Assembly: GCA_902805975.1 (NCBI GenBank)
Contig: CADCUT010000057.1
Span: 1-44,639 of the forward strand
Reading direction: 5' to 3'
Source of the DNA: an uncultured Rubrobacteraceae bacterium
GTDB lineage: Bacteria; Actinomycetota; Rubrobacteria; Rubrobacterales; Rubrobacteraceae
DNA: 44,639 bases
Made by a program: the position numbers and the translations under genes. The notes beneath the pieces are model-generated. The model had not been told where the DNA came from. It worked only from the letters and a program-made list of their open reading frames with translations, and made no database searches. Shown here piece after piece: positions 1-8,054 of the stretch. How positions within the stretch are numbered: the stretch's first letter is position 1; each line of letters begins with the position of its first letter.

Positions 1-2
1 CC

Positions 3-803
3 CTCGGGGTGTTCCTCATCTCGCGTTTCGCTTCCGATGTGCACCTGGACCTGCAGCACGTGCTCTACGGCGAGATCGCGTTCTCCCCGCTGAACTTGCT
101 GATCGTCGGCTCGACGAGCCTGGGGCCGCGCTCCTTCTGGACCATGGGCATCGTCACGGCGATGGCCCTCGGGGTGGTGTTGCTGCTCTACAAGGAGCTC
201 AAGATCGCCACCTTCGACGCCGGCCTGGCCGCCGCCGTGGGGCTCTCGCCGGCGCTCGTCCACTACCTGCTCATGGGGGCGGTCTCCGTGACGACCGTTG
301 GCGCCTTCGACTCCGTCGGGGCCGTGCTGGTAGTGGCGTTCCTGATAGCACCGCCCGCGACGGCCTACCTGCTCACGGACAAGCTCGCCCGTATGCTCCT
401 CCTCTCCTCGCTCCTCGGTGTCGCCTCCGCCGTCCTGGGTTACTACCTGGCGGCCTCGATGGACGTGGCGGTAGCGGGCATGATGGCCGTCGTGGCCGGA
501 GGTCTCTTCTTCCTAGCCCTCCTCCTCTCGCCCTCCCGGGGCCTCGTCGCGAACGCTCTGCGCCACCGCCGCAACCGGCGCTCCTTCTCCCGCAAGCTCC
601 TGCTGGCCCGGCTACAGACCCTTGGCAACCGCGCGACGGAGGCGGAGCTCTCCGAGAACCTGGGATGGGAGGCCGCCACGGTCTCCCGCGCCCTGACCGA
701 AGCCCTGCGCGGCGGCCTCGTCCTCAAACCCGCCGCCGGGGAGGTAACCCTGACCAGAAAAGGCCGCGAGGCCGCGACCGGACCGCGGGCCCCCGTCCGC
801 TAG
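3..803 (+). CDS. Metal (Mn/Zn-type) ABC transporter permease with C-terminal winged-helix domain, 5' end outside window
   Basis: The open frame runs in from the left edge, so the N-terminus is missing; about 265 residues remain where the ABC-3 family normally has about 280 for the membrane part alone. The hydrophobic segments and the 'VFLISRFAS', 'FDAGLAAAVGLSP' and 'GAVLVVAFLIAPPATAYLL' stretches are typical of manganese/zinc/iron permeases (ZnuB/MntB type), which form the inner-membrane channel of an importer. After the last helix there is a basic linker and then, over roughly the last 70 residues, a winged-helix-like domain ('ATEAELSENLGWEAATVSRALTEALRGGL'-type pattern followed by 'VTLTRKGREAA'). 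A permease fused to a DtxR-like regulator is known from chlamydial YtgCR. A ZIP transporter follows. The permease call is firm; metal specificity cannot be read. The GTG at base 9 is internal. Confidence 0.85.
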   Translation, partial: LGVFLISRFASDVHLDLQHVLYGEIAFSPLNLLIVGSTSLGPRSFWTMGIVTAMALGVVLLLYKELKIATFDAGLAAAVGLSPALVHYLLMGAVSVTTVGAFDSVGAVLVVAFLIAPPATAYLLTDKLARMLLLSSLLGVASAVLGYYLAASMDVAVAGMMAVVAGGLFFLALLLSPSRGLVANALRHRRNRRSFSRKLLLARLQTLGNRATEAELSENLGWEAATVSRALTEALRGGLVLKPAAGEVTLTRKGREAATGPRAPVR

Positions 804-1005
804 AGACCGCGGGACCACGCGCAGATCATGCCCCCAAACCCGGCGCGGGCAACCGCCCACGCCATCCCGCGGTTCCCGCAAGCACGAGGCCCGAAACCCC
901 GGCCTGCGCAAGGCGCGGTTATCCAGCAAACTGTTTTAGGCCCTTCAAATTTCTCTTTTCGGGTGATATCAATACGGGCATGACGTTCTGGGGTCGTTCG
1001 CGGTA

Positions 1006-1824
1006 ATGGAGTCCTTCGCCGGCCTGCCGCCCGTTGTGCAAGCCTTGCTGGCGACGTTGTTCACGTGGGGGATGACGGCGGCGGGGGCGGCGCTGGTCTT
1101 TGGGACAAAGAAGGTGCCGCGGAAGTTGCTCGACGCCATGCTCGGGTTTGCGGGCGGGGTGATGATAGCGGCGAGCTTCTGGTCGCTCCTCGCGCCGGCG
1201 ATAGAGCTCTCCGAAGGTGGGAACCTGCCGGTGTGGGTTCCGCCGGTCATCGGGTTCCTGGCCGGGGGCGTGTTCTTGAGGTTGCTCGACAAGGCGCTGC
1301 CGCACCTGCACCCCGGGATGAGGTTAGAGGAGGCGGAGGGGCCCCAGACGAGCTGGCGGCGCAGCGTGCTGCTCGTCTCCGCCATAACGCTGCACAATAT
1401 CCCCGAGGGCCTCGCGGTTGGGGTGAGCTTCGGCGCGGTGGGGCTCGGTATCACCCAAGGCATCCCGGGCGCGACTTTGGGAGGTGCGATCGCGCTCGCT
1501 ATTGGCATCGGGCTGCAGAACTTCCCGGAGGGCACCGCCGTCTCCATGCCTTTGAGGCGTGAGGGGATGAGCCGGGGCAGGAGCTTCTTCTACGGCCAGC
1601 TCTCTGGCGTGGTCGAGCCCATAGCGGCCGTTATAGGGGCCTCGGCGGTCCTCTTCGCCCAGCCCATCCTGCCCTACGCCCTCGCCTTCGCGGCCGGGGC
1701 CATGATCTTCGTCGTCGCCGAGGAGCTGATCCCGGAGGCCAAGCGCGGCAGCCCGGACATAGCTGCCATGTCCCTCATGGTCGGCTTCGCCGTGATGATG
1801 ACCCTCGACGTGGCGCTTGGATAG
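1006..1824 (+). CDS. ZIP family divalent metal transporter (GufA/ZupT-like)
   Basis: A 272-residue polytopic protein with the two ZIP signature helices: HNIPEG at residues 130-135 and QNFPEG at 171-176, which carry the metal-binding His, Asn and Glu of the transport path. The glycine-rich first helices and '[24 protein letters not shown]' fit the GufA subgroup. It would move zinc or another divalent cation into the cytoplasm. The ATG at 1006 has no good Shine-Dalgarno sequence, and the 200 bp before it is AT-rich only near 940-975, where a TGATATCA palindrome lies in the likely promoter. It follows a metal ABC permease, so the start of the window concerns metal homeostasis. Its TAG stop is the start of a heptad-repeat element. 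Confidence 0.9.
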   Translation: MESFAGLPPVVQALLATLFTWGMTAAGAALVFGTKKVPRKLLDAMLGFAGGVMIAASFWSLLAPAIELSEGGNLPVWVPPVIGFLAGGVFLRLLDKALPHLHPGMRLEEAEGPQTSWRRSVLLVSAITLHNIPEGLAVGVSFGAVGLGITQGIPGATLGGAIALAIGIGLQNFPEGTAVSMPLRREGMSRGRSFFYGQLSGVVEPIAAVIGASAVLFAQPILPYALAFAAGAMIFVVAEELIPEAKRGSPDIAAMSLMVGFAVMMTLDVALG

Positions 1825-1850
1825 GTTTCAGGCTACAGGCATCAGGCCTT
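1823..1850 (+). repeat. Heptad-repeat element, locus A, left arm
   Basis: Four tandem 7-bp units beginning AGG: AGGTTTC, AGGCTAC, AGGCATC, AGGCCTT. The first A and G belong to the TAG stop codon of the ZIP gene. Bases 1830-1846 form a perfect 17-bp inverted repeat with 1954-1970. Confidence 0.85.
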
Positions 1851-1885
1851 AGCCGGAAGAGGCGCCTCGTCTCTCGCGGCGCCGT

Positions 1886-1893
1886 ATATACTG
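1886..1893 (+). promoter_or_regulatory. Possible -10 region of the MFS gene
   Basis: TATATACT is the only AT-rich octamer between the two repeat arms of locus A, about 65 bp before the MFS start codon. No matching -35 is evident, so this is a weak call from base composition alone. Confidence 0.3.
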
Positions 1894-1942
1894 CCGTCCT
1901 GGCAGGGCCACCGGGGAGAGGCGGCGGAGTGCAGGGACACCT

Positions 1943-1970
1943 GAAGCCCGAAACCTGATGCCTGTAGCCT
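1943..1970 (-). repeat. Heptad-repeat element, locus A, right (inverted) arm
   Basis: Four units in the opposite orientation: GAAGCCC, GAAACCT, GATGCCT, GTAGCCT. The ATG start codon of the MFS gene (1958) lies inside the third unit, so the element supplies the start codon and the region where a ribosome binding site should be. The arm pairs perfectly over 17 bp (1954-1970) with the left arm. Confidence 0.85.
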
Positions 1971-3298
1971 CTAGAACAGCGGTCTGGGCGTGGGTGCTCT
2001 ACGACTTCGCCAACACCATGTTCGCGGTCACCGTGCTCTCCCTCTTCTTCCCGCTCTGGGTCGAGGAGAGCGTCGGCGGGGGAGGCGCGTTCATCTCCGC
2101 GCCGGGCCTCGTCAACGCCGCCACGGCCGTCTCCGCGCTACTCGTGGTCTTCTCGGCCCCCGTGCTCGGGGCGGTCGCGGACTTCCGCCAGCGAAGGGTG
2201 CCCTACCTCGTCGCGATGACCCTGGCCGCCGTGGCCCTGACGGCCGCGCTCGACCTGGCCGGAGGCGTGGTGGCCGGGCTCGCCGTCTTCGTGGCGGCCG
2301 ACCTTGCCTACCAGTCGGCCCTCGTCTTCTACAATGCTCTCCTGCCGGCCGTCTCCGCGGGGAGGGGGGAGGGGCGCGTCAGCGGATACGGCACCGCCGC
2401 GGGATACGTCGGCACCATCTTAGCCCTCCTCATCCTGACCTACATCGTCCAGAACGGGGAGGCGCTGCGCTCTTTTCTGGGGCCGCTCGGCGGCTGGCTC
2501 GAGACGGGGGATGATGCGAACTCGAACGCCTTCGTGCCGACGGCCGTCCTGTACCTGGTCTTCAGCCTGCCCGCGTTCTTTCTCGTGCCCGACCCCGCGG
2601 TGCGGGCGCGGCGGCCCGTCTCTTTGGGGCTGGCCTACGGGGACGTGTACCGGACGCTCAAGAACCTCGGCGGCTACGCGGGGGTCGGCACGTTCATCCT
2701 GGCTACGGTGCTTTACACCGACGCGGCAAACACCGCCATCGCGAACATGGCGCTCTACGGGCGGGTCGTCTTCGGGATGAGCACCGGGCAAGTAACCAAC
2801 CTATTGCTCTTCTCGACCGTCTTCGCCGTGGTGGGCTCGGCCGTCTTCGGATTCTTGTGCGACAGGAGCGGGCCGAAGAGGACGCTGCTCGCCGTGCTCG
2901 CGGTGTGGCTCGTCGCCCTCGTGCTCGCCGCGGGCGCCGTGGGCCCCTGGATGCTCTTTGTTGCGGGGCCGTTTGTGGGGGTGGCCCTCGGCGGGATGTG
3001 GACCGTGGGTAGGGTGATGCTCGTGGCGCTCTCGCCGCCGGAGAAGCTCGGGGAGTTCTTCGGGCTCTTCTCGCTCGCCGGCAAGGTCTCGGCCGTCTTC
3101 GGGCCCGCGCTCACGACCGTGCTGCTCTTCGCGTTCGGGGGCGGGCCCATCGGTTACAGGATCTCCATCGGCTCGCTCGCGGTCATAATGGCCGCAGGTA
3201 TCTTCTTTATGCTGCGCGTCCCCGACGCCCGGCCGGGGGACCGGGGGCCCGCCGCACTTGATTCGCCGGCCGCCCGGGCCGAAGATGTAGGGCGATGA
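1958..3298 (+). CDS. UMF1/Atg22-type MFS transporter
   Basis: A 446-residue protein with about twelve hydrophobic segments. The opening 'AVWAWVLYDFANTMFAVTV' is the hallmark of the UMF1 (Atg22-like) branch of the major facilitator superfamily, and an MFS loop motif DRSGPKR occurs near residue 305. Atg22 in yeast exports amino acids from the vacuole; bacterial members are putative effluxers of unknown substrate. The ATG at 1958 is used because conserved sequence begins within ten residues of it, yet it lies inside an inverted-repeat arm and has no Shine-Dalgarno sequence. nagA follows after 13 bp in the same direction, so export or uptake of an amino-sugar product is possible but unproven. Confidence 0.85.
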   Translation: MPVASRTAVWAWVLYDFANTMFAVTVLSLFFPLWVEESVGGGGAFISAPGLVNAATAVSALLVVFSAPVLGAVADFRQRRVPYLVAMTLAAVALTAALDLAGGVVAGLAVFVAADLAYQSALVFYNALLPAVSAGRGEGRVSGYGTAAGYVGTILALLILTYIVQNGEALRSFLGPLGGWLETGDDANSNAFVPTAVLYLVFSLPAFFLVPDPAVRARRPVSLGLAYGDVYRTLKNLGGYAGVGTFILATVLYTDAANTAIANMALYGRVVFGMSTGQVTNLLLFSTVFAVVGSAVFGFLCDRSGPKRTLLAVLAVWLVALVLAAGAVGPWMLFVAGPFVGVALGGMWTVGRVMLVALSPPEKLGEFFGLFSLAGKVSAVFGPALTTVLLFAFGGGPIGYRISIGSLAVIMAAGIFFMLRVPDARPGDRGPAALDSPAARAEDVGR

Positions 3299-3311
3299 AA
3301 GGCACGTACAG

Positions 3312-4472
3312 ATGAGGCTCGTGGCGCTCCGGGGGCGGGTCGTGACCGACTACGAGGTCTGGCCCGAGGGGACCATCCTCTTCCGCGACGGGGCGATAGC
3401 GGACGTGGAACGCGAGGGGTCGTCCCTGGCCGACGAGGCCGACGAGGTGCACGAGTACCCTGAGGCCCTGATCCTGCCGGGCTTCGTCGACCTGCAGGTG
3501 AACGGCGCCTTCGGGGTGGACGTGGCCTCCGAGCCGGAGAGGCTCGCGGAGCTCTCCGGGGCCCTGCTCAGGACCGGGACCACAGCTTTCCTGCCGACCG
3601 TGATCTCCTCCCCCGAGAGCCTCTACGAAGAGGCGCTGCCCGCCATCGGCAAGGTCACCGGCGGCCCGGACGACGGGGCGGAGGTGCTCGGCGTCCACCT
3701 CGAAGGACCTTTCTTGAACCTGGACAAGCGGGGGGCGCATGCCGCCGCCCACGTCGCGCGGCCTGACCCCGGTCTGCTCGCCCGGCTGCTCGACTTGGGT
3801 CCCGTGCGGATGGTTACGCTCGCGCCGGAGCTTGAGGGGGCGGGGGAGCTGATCGAGCAGGCCGTCTCCCGCGGGGTGGTCGTCTGCGCCGGCCACTCGG
3901 ACGCGGGCTTCGGGCTCTCCTACGGCTCCTTTGACGGCCCGGTCGGCGGCGTCACCCACCTCTTCAACGCGATGAGCCCGCTGCACCACCGCGAGCCCGG
4001 CCTGCCGGGGGCCGCCTTCGCCCACCCGCGGGTCTCCTGCGGCATCATCGCGGACGGGCACCACGTCCACCCTGAGATGGTCGGGCTCGCGTTCCGCATG
4101 CTCGGCCCCGACCGCCTCTGCCTGGTCACGGACGCCATCGCCGCCGCGGGCGCCCCCGCCGGCGAGTACCGTCTCGCCACCCGGACCGTCTACTCCGACG
4201 GCGGCGTCCCGAGGCTCGGCAGCGGCGCCATCGCCGGCAGCGTCCTCACGATGGAGGAGGCCTTCAGGAACATCCTGGCCTTCACCGGCTGCACCGTGCC
4301 CGAGGCCGCCCGCATGACCTCGACGGGCCCCGCACGGCTCCTCGGCGAGGACCGCCGCAAGGGCCGCCTCGCACCAGGCCACGACGCCGACGTGACCGTG
4401 CTCTCCCCGGACCTCTCCGTCGAGGCCGTCTGGCGGGGCGGCCGGCACGCCTACTCCAGGATGCGGGCTTGA
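3312..4472 (+). CDS. nagA: N-acetylglucosamine-6-phosphate deacetylase
   Basis: A 386-residue amidohydrolase that removes acetate from GlcNAc-6-phosphate in amino-sugar catabolism and cell-wall recycling. Visible family marks, in order: 'PGFVDLQVNGAFGVD' near residue 60 (the QxN form of the first metal motif, as in E. coli NagA), the metal-binding Glu in HLEGPFLN near 131, GHSDAG near 195, 'THLFNAMSPLHHREPG' near 215-230, ADGHHVH near 250 and the catalytic Asp in LVTDAI near 273. Length is normal. It sits 13 bp after an MFS transporter and overlaps the macro-domain gene by 4 bp, so the three probably form one transcript. No nagB or PTS gene is in view. Confidence 0.95.
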   Translation: MRLVALRGRVVTDYEVWPEGTILFRDGAIADVEREGSSLADEADEVHEYPEALILPGFVDLQVNGAFGVDVASEPERLAELSGALLRTGTTAFLPTVISSPESLYEEALPAIGKVTGGPDDGAEVLGVHLEGPFLNLDKRGAHAAAHVARPDPGLLARLLDLGPVRMVTLAPELEGAGELIEQAVSRGVVVCAGHSDAGFGLSYGSFDGPVGGVTHLFNAMSPLHHREPGLPGAAFAHPRVSCGIIADGHHVHPEMVGLAFRMLGPDRLCLVTDAIAAAGAPAGEYRLATRTVYSDGGVPRLGSGAIAGSVLTMEEAFRNILAFTGCTVPEAARMTSTGPARLLGEDRRKGRLAPGHDADVTVLSPDLSVEAVWRGGRHAYSRMRA

Positions 4473-4999
4473 AACGAACCGCCGGCGCCGTGACGGTCGA
4501 GTGCGTCCGCGGGAACATAACGACGCAGGAGGACGTTGACGCCGTCGTCAACGCGGCCAACGCCCGCCTGGAGCCGGGGGGAGGTGTGGCGGGGGCCATC
4601 CACCGCGCCGCCGGGCCGGGGCTCGCCGAAGAGGCCGTGCCCCTCGGCCCTATAAACCCCGGCGAGGCGGTTATCACGGGCGGCCACGGGTTGCCGAACC
4701 GGTTCGTGATCCACGCCCTAGGCCCCGTCTACGGCCAGGACCGGCCCGAGGCGGAGTTCCTGTCCCGCCTCTACCGCAACGCCCTCGCCCTGGCGGAGGA
4801 GAACGGCGCCTCATCTGTCGCCTTCCCGACTATCTCGACCGGCATCTTCGGTTACCCGGTCGAGGAGGCGGCAGAGGTCGCGCTGCGGACCGTGCGGGAA
4901 GAGGCGGAGGGCCTGAGCGCCGTGCGCCTGGTTCGCTTCGTGCTCTTCAGTGAGAGAGACCTCGATGCCCACGAGAGGGCGCTCTCGGAAGCGTTCTAG
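4469..4999 (+). CDS. Macro-domain protein (ADP-ribose binding/deacylating, MacroD/YmdB type)
   Basis: A 176-residue single macro domain. The motifs 'VDAVVNAANARLEPGGGVAGAIHRAAG' (residues about 23-49), 'NRFVIHALGPVYG' and 'ISTGIFGYPVEEAA' (about 122-135) make up the ADP-ribose pocket of MacroD-type hydrolases, which remove O-acetyl or protein-linked ADP-ribose. Start is a TTG that overlaps the nagA stop in a TTGA arrangement, implying translational coupling. NagA releases acetate and macro domains handle O-acetyl-ADP-ribose, but a metabolic link is speculation. The next 190 bp hold two stem-loops and no gene. Confidence 0.88.
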   Translation: MKRTAGAVTVECVRGNITTQEDVDAVVNAANARLEPGGGVAGAIHRAAGPGLAEEAVPLGPINPGEAVITGGHGLPNRFVIHALGPVYGQDRPEAEFLSRLYRNALALAEENGASSVAFPTISTGIFGYPVEEAAEVALRTVREEAEGLSAVRLVRFVLFSERDLDAHERALSEAF

Positions 5000-5020
5000 A
5001 GTCGTACGGGGAGAGGCAAA

Positions 5021-5091
5021 AGAGAGACCCGGCGATCTAAGGAGGGGGAAATCACAAAGAGTTCTCTCTCTGCGGATCACCGGGTCTCTCT
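5021..5091. repeat. Imperfect hairpin with 12-bp perfect outer stem
   Basis: Arms AGAGAGACCCGG (5021-5032) and CCGGGTCTCTCT (5080-5091) are exact reverse complements; after one mismatch GATC pairs with GATC as well. The loop carries an AAGGAGGGGG run with no start codon after it. It could be the terminator of the nagA operon, though no T-run follows, or a structured leader. Confidence 0.6.
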
Positions 5092-5094
5092 GGA

Positions 5095-5135
5095 GCATAC
5101 CGGCCTTCGGCACCCGGCACAAGCACCCGGTATGC
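5095..5135. repeat. Second hairpin upstream of msrB
   Basis: A perfect 9-bp inverted repeat, GCATACCGG (5095-5103) and CCGGTATGC (5127-5135), with a 23-nt loop, begins only four bases after the previous hairpin. Confidence 0.55.
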
Positions 5136-5173
5136 AACGGCGCCGCCTTAGCCGGGTTCGCGCGGCGGCGTGG

Positions 5174-5186
5174 TAGAATCGGGCCA
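5174..5186 (+). promoter_or_regulatory. -10 box and probable leaderless start of msrB
   Basis: TAGAAT (5174-5179) is followed after six bases by the ATG of msrB. A transcript starting the usual 6-7 nt after a -10 would begin at or next to the A of ATG, and there is no Shine-Dalgarno sequence. No clear -35 is visible. Confidence 0.5.
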
Positions 5187-5602
5187 TGACTGATACGCCG
5201 AGGAAGATCCAAAAGACGGAAGAAGAGTGGCAGGACGAGTTGACCTCGGAGCAGTACCGGGTCACCCGCATGAAGGGTACGGAGCGCCCGTTCAGCGGCG
5301 AGTACCACGACAAGAAGGATGAGGGCATCTACCGCTGTGTCGCCTGCGGCACACCCCTCTTCTCCTCCGAGAGCAAGTACGACTCTGGGACCGGCTGGCC
5401 CAGCTTCTGGGAGCCCGTGGACGCGGGCAACGTGGAGACCGAGGAAGACCGCATGCTCTTCATGCGCCGCACCGAGGTCCACTGCGCCACCTGCGGCGCC
5501 CACCAGGGCCACGTCTTCGAGGACGGCCCCCGGCCCACGGGCCTGCGCTACTGCATAAACTCCGCCGCGCTCAAGTTCGACCCGGAGACTGGCCAGAAGT
5601 AG
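5186..5602 (+). CDS. msrB: Peptide-methionine (R)-S-oxide reductase
   Basis: A 138-residue MsrB that repairs R-methionine sulfoxide in proteins oxidised by peroxide or hypochlorite. The two zinc CxxC pairs are present (Cys51/Cys54 in CVACG and a second pair in CATCG), with the [11 protein letters not shown] substrate loop, '[10 protein letters not shown]' and the catalytic Cys123 in RYCINSAAL. Length is that of a stand-alone MsrB. It is probably read from a leaderless transcript and closed by an intrinsic terminator at 5624-5662. The DNA-repair photolyase follows, in keeping with a stress-repair neighbourhood. Confidence 0.95.
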   Translation: MTDTPRKIQKTEEEWQDELTSEQYRVTRMKGTERPFSGEYHDKKDEGIYRCVACGTPLFSSESKYDSGTGWPSFWEPVDAGNVETEEDRMLFMRRTEVHCATCGAHQGHVFEDGPRPTGLRYCINSAALKFDPETGQK

Positions 5603-5623
5603 CGGGGCTTCGCGACCGAACAA

Positions 5624-5662
5624 ACGACCGCCCTCCGCGAAAGCGGGGGGCGGTTTGTGTTT
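5624..5662 (+). terminator. Intrinsic terminator of msrB
   Basis: A 12-bp stem (5627-5638 with 5643-5654, one G-T pair) closed by a GAAA tetraloop and followed by TTTGTGTTTCT. It lies 22 bp after the msrB stop and over the spurious upstream part of the photolyase frame. Confidence 0.8.
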
Positions 5663-5737
5663 CTCTTCCCATTCTTCGCGAGGGGCTTTCCCTATGCTCC
5701 TGTGCGGGCAGCAGGAGACTCGGGCCGGAGGGAAGAC

Positions 5738-7132
5738 ATGGCGACCACGCAGATCCAGGAAGAGCGCATCCAGAACCTCAACGAACAAGAGACGAGGGAC
5801 GGAGATCACGTCCTCTACTGGATGCAGTCCTCCCAGCGCGCCGACCACAACCACGCCCTGGAGTACGCGGTCAGGCGGGCCAACGACCTGGGCCAACGCC
5901 TGCTCGTCGTCTTCGGCCTCACCGACGACTACCCGGAAGCAAACCTCCGCCACTACGCCTTCATGCTGGAGGGGCTCGCGGATGCCGAGGAGGCCCTCGG
6001 CAAGCGCGGCATAAAGCTCGTCGTGCGAAAGGGCTCGCCGGACGAGGTGGCGCTTGAGGCGGGAGAGAACGCTTCCCTCATCGTCACCGACCGCGGCTAC
6101 ATGCGCCCGCAGCGTCGCTGGCGCGAGAGGGTGGCCGAAGAGGCGGGTTGCCCCCTCGTGCAGGTCGAGACGGACGTCGTGGTGCCCGTAGAGCTCGCGT
6201 CGGGCAAGCAGGAGCACGCCGCGAGGACCTTGCGGCCCAAGATCCACGAGCACCTCGACGACTTTCTCGTCGGGCTGACCCCGACGAAGCCGGACAAGCA
6301 GTCGTCCAACATGCAGGAAGATGGTCTGGATCTGTCGGACATCGACGGGATCCTGGACGGGATGGACCTCGACCGGAGCGCGGGGCGTCTCGGTCACCTG
6401 TACAGGGGCGGGAACACCGGGGCGAAGAGGATCTTCCGCCGCTTCCTCAAGAAGAGCCTCCCCGACTACGACGCAAACCGCAACCAGCCCCAGACCGACT
6501 ACGTCTCCCACATGAGCAAGTACCTGCACTACGGGCACGTGTCCCCGGTCTGGCTGGCGCTGGAGGCTAAGAAGGCCGGCGGCGGCGAGAACACCGACTC
6601 CTTTCTCGAGGAGCTTATCGTGCGCCGCGAGCTCACCTTCAACTTCGTCTTCTACAACGACGACTACGACTCCTACTCTAATCTTCCAGACTGGGCGAAG
6701 AAGACGCTCGAAGACCACAAGAGGGACGATCGGGAGCACACCTACACGCAGAGACAGCTCGAGAACGCCGAGACGCACGACGAGTACTGGAACGCGGCGA
6801 TGAAGGAGATGATCCACACGGGGTACATGCACAACTACATGCGCATGTACTGGGGGAAGAAGATCCTCGAATGGTCAAACACCCCCGAGCACGCCTACAA
6901 GACCACGCTCTACCTCAACAACAAGTACTTTCTCGACGGCCGCGACCCCAACTCCTTTGCCAACGTCGCCTGGGTCTTTGGCCAGCACGACCGCGGCTGG
7001 ACCGAGCGCGAGGTCTACGGCAAGATCCGCTACATGTCCTCGGGCGGTCTGGAGCGCAAGGCCAAGCCCGGCCAGTACGTCGAGAAGGTGGAGCGCCTGG
7101 TCGAGGAGGGCCGGTCAGAGGGGCCCGCGTAA
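5738..7132 (+). CDS. Class II deoxyribodipyrimidine photolyase
   Basis: A 464-residue flavoprotein that uses blue light to split UV-induced cyclobutane pyrimidine dimers. The N-terminal alpha/beta domain starts with the class II pattern 'VLYWMQSSQRADHNHALEYA'. The C-terminal FAD domain ends with the class II signature around 'LDGRDPNSFANVAWVFGQHD' and 'EREVYGKIRYMSSGGLERK'. The frame is open from 5657, but that part lies in the msrB terminator; the ATG at 5738 has a GGAGGG ribosome site about 10 nt upstream and gives the normal length. It converges on the YihY gene with 15 bp between them. Together with the SPL-family gene at 38 kb it points to strong UV exposure. Confidence 0.93.
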   Translation: MATTQIQEERIQNLNEQETRDGDHVLYWMQSSQRADHNHALEYAVRRANDLGQRLLVVFGLTDDYPEANLRHYAFMLEGLADAEEALGKRGIKLVVRKGSPDEVALEAGENASLIVTDRGYMRPQRRWRERVAEEAGCPLVQVETDVVVPVELASGKQEHAARTLRPKIHEHLDDFLVGLTPTKPDKQSSNMQEDGLDLSDIDGILDGMDLDRSAGRLGHLYRGGNTGAKRIFRRFLKKSLPDYDANRNQPQTDYVSHMSKYLHYGHVSPVWLALEAKKAGGGENTDSFLEELIVRRELTFNFVFYNDDYDSYSNLPDWAKKTLEDHKRDDREHTYTQRQLENAETHDEYWNAAMKEMIHTGYMHNYMRMYWGKKILEWSNTPEHAYKTTLYLNNKYFLDGRDPNSFANVAWVFGQHDRGWTEREVYGKIRYMSSGGLERKAKPGQYVEKVERLVEEGRSEGPA

Positions 7133-7147
7133 GGCCGTCCTCGCGGC

Positions 7148-8023
7148 CTACTCGTGGACCAGTTCGAGCCCCTTCTTCTCTTCGGCCCGGCGGGTGAGTA
7201 CGGCGTTGATCTCGACGCCCACGAGCACCATGAGGCCCATGGCGTAGAGCCAGAGCATGAACACTATGACCGCGCCCAGCTGGCCGTAGATCCGGTCGTA
7301 GTTGCCGAGCCTCGAGGCGTAGAAGCTAAGCGCGGCGCTCGCGACGAACATGAGGACCGTGGCGGCGAATCCCCCCGGCGTGATCCACTTGAAAGGCACG
7401 CGGGCGTCGGGGGCCAGGTAGTAGAGGATGCTCAAGGCGCCGGTCACGACCACGAGGGCGATCCCCCAGCGCACCACGCTCCAGATGGGCAGGAGGGATT
7501 CCATCGGACCGCCGAGCCCCTGCACGAAGATCTCCACCTCGAAGGCCACGAGCGAGAGGGTCGCCATCAGGAGGGTGAAGCCGAGGGCGAGCAGGATGGA
7601 GGTGCCGCGCAGCTTCCAGAAGGGGCGCGTCTCCGTGAGGCCGTAGGCCCTGTTGGCCGCCTTGGTGATGGAGATCGAGGCCGCCGAGCCCATCCAGAGC
7701 GTCGTGACGATCCCGAAGACGAGGACGCCCGAGCCCGTCCCGCGCAGCGTCCGGTCCAGGTAGGCCGCGAGAAGGTCGGCGGCCTCCCGCGGCAGGAAGC
7801 CCGCCGACTCCCCGATAAGACGCCTCACCGCTGATTCCGGCTCATCCAGCACGAGCCCGGCCAGCGCGACGAGGAAGATGAGAAAAGGAAAGAAGGAGAG
7901 CAGGAAGAAGTAGGTCAACTGTCCCGCGAGCCCCAGCAGGTCGTTCTCCCGCACCTTGAGCAGCAGCCGCGCAAGCGCCCCGGGGCCGACGATGTCCCTC
8001 AGGTCGGAGAGGAAGCCCCTCAT
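7148..8023 (-). CDS. YihY/BrkB-family inner-membrane protein
   Basis: A 291-residue protein with about six hydrophobic helices. The pattern 'DNDLLGLAGQLTYFFLLSFFPFLIFL' near the N-terminus (here starting ENDLLG), the later ANRAYGLTETRPFWK stretch and the 'PGGFAATVLMFVASAALSFYASRLGNYDRIYG' region are characteristic of the family once annotated as ribonuclease BN, which is now regarded as a membrane protein of unclear function. The charged C-terminal tail is probably cytoplasmic. It is followed upstream on the same strand by a DedA gene; the two are 31 bp apart and may be co-transcribed from the dedA side. Confidence 0.88.
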   Translation of the reverse strand: MRGFLSDLRDIVGPGALARLLLKVRENDLLGLAGQLTYFFLLSFFPFLIFLVALAGLVLDEPESAVRRLIGESAGFLPREAADLLAAYLDRTLRGTGSGVLVFGIVTTLWMGSAASISITKAANRAYGLTETRPFWKLRGTSILLALGFTLLMATLSLVAFEVEIFVQGLGGPMESLLPIWSVVRWGIALVVVTGALSILYYLAPDARVPFKWITPGGFAATVLMFVASAALSFYASRLGNYDRIYGQLGAVIVFMLWLYAMGLMVLVGVEINAVLTRRAEEKKGLELVHE

Positions 8024-8054
8024 GGATTTCTCGGAGTATACGGCCCGTCGCCGC

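Noticed and set aside
5657-5737. Upstream extension of photolyase
   Set aside because: Lies over the msrB terminator and adds non-homologous residues.
4811-6832. 673-residue minus-strand frame across msrB and photolyase
   Set aside because: Arg/Val/Leu-rich shadow of two well-identified genes, typical of high-GC DNA; no domain motifs.
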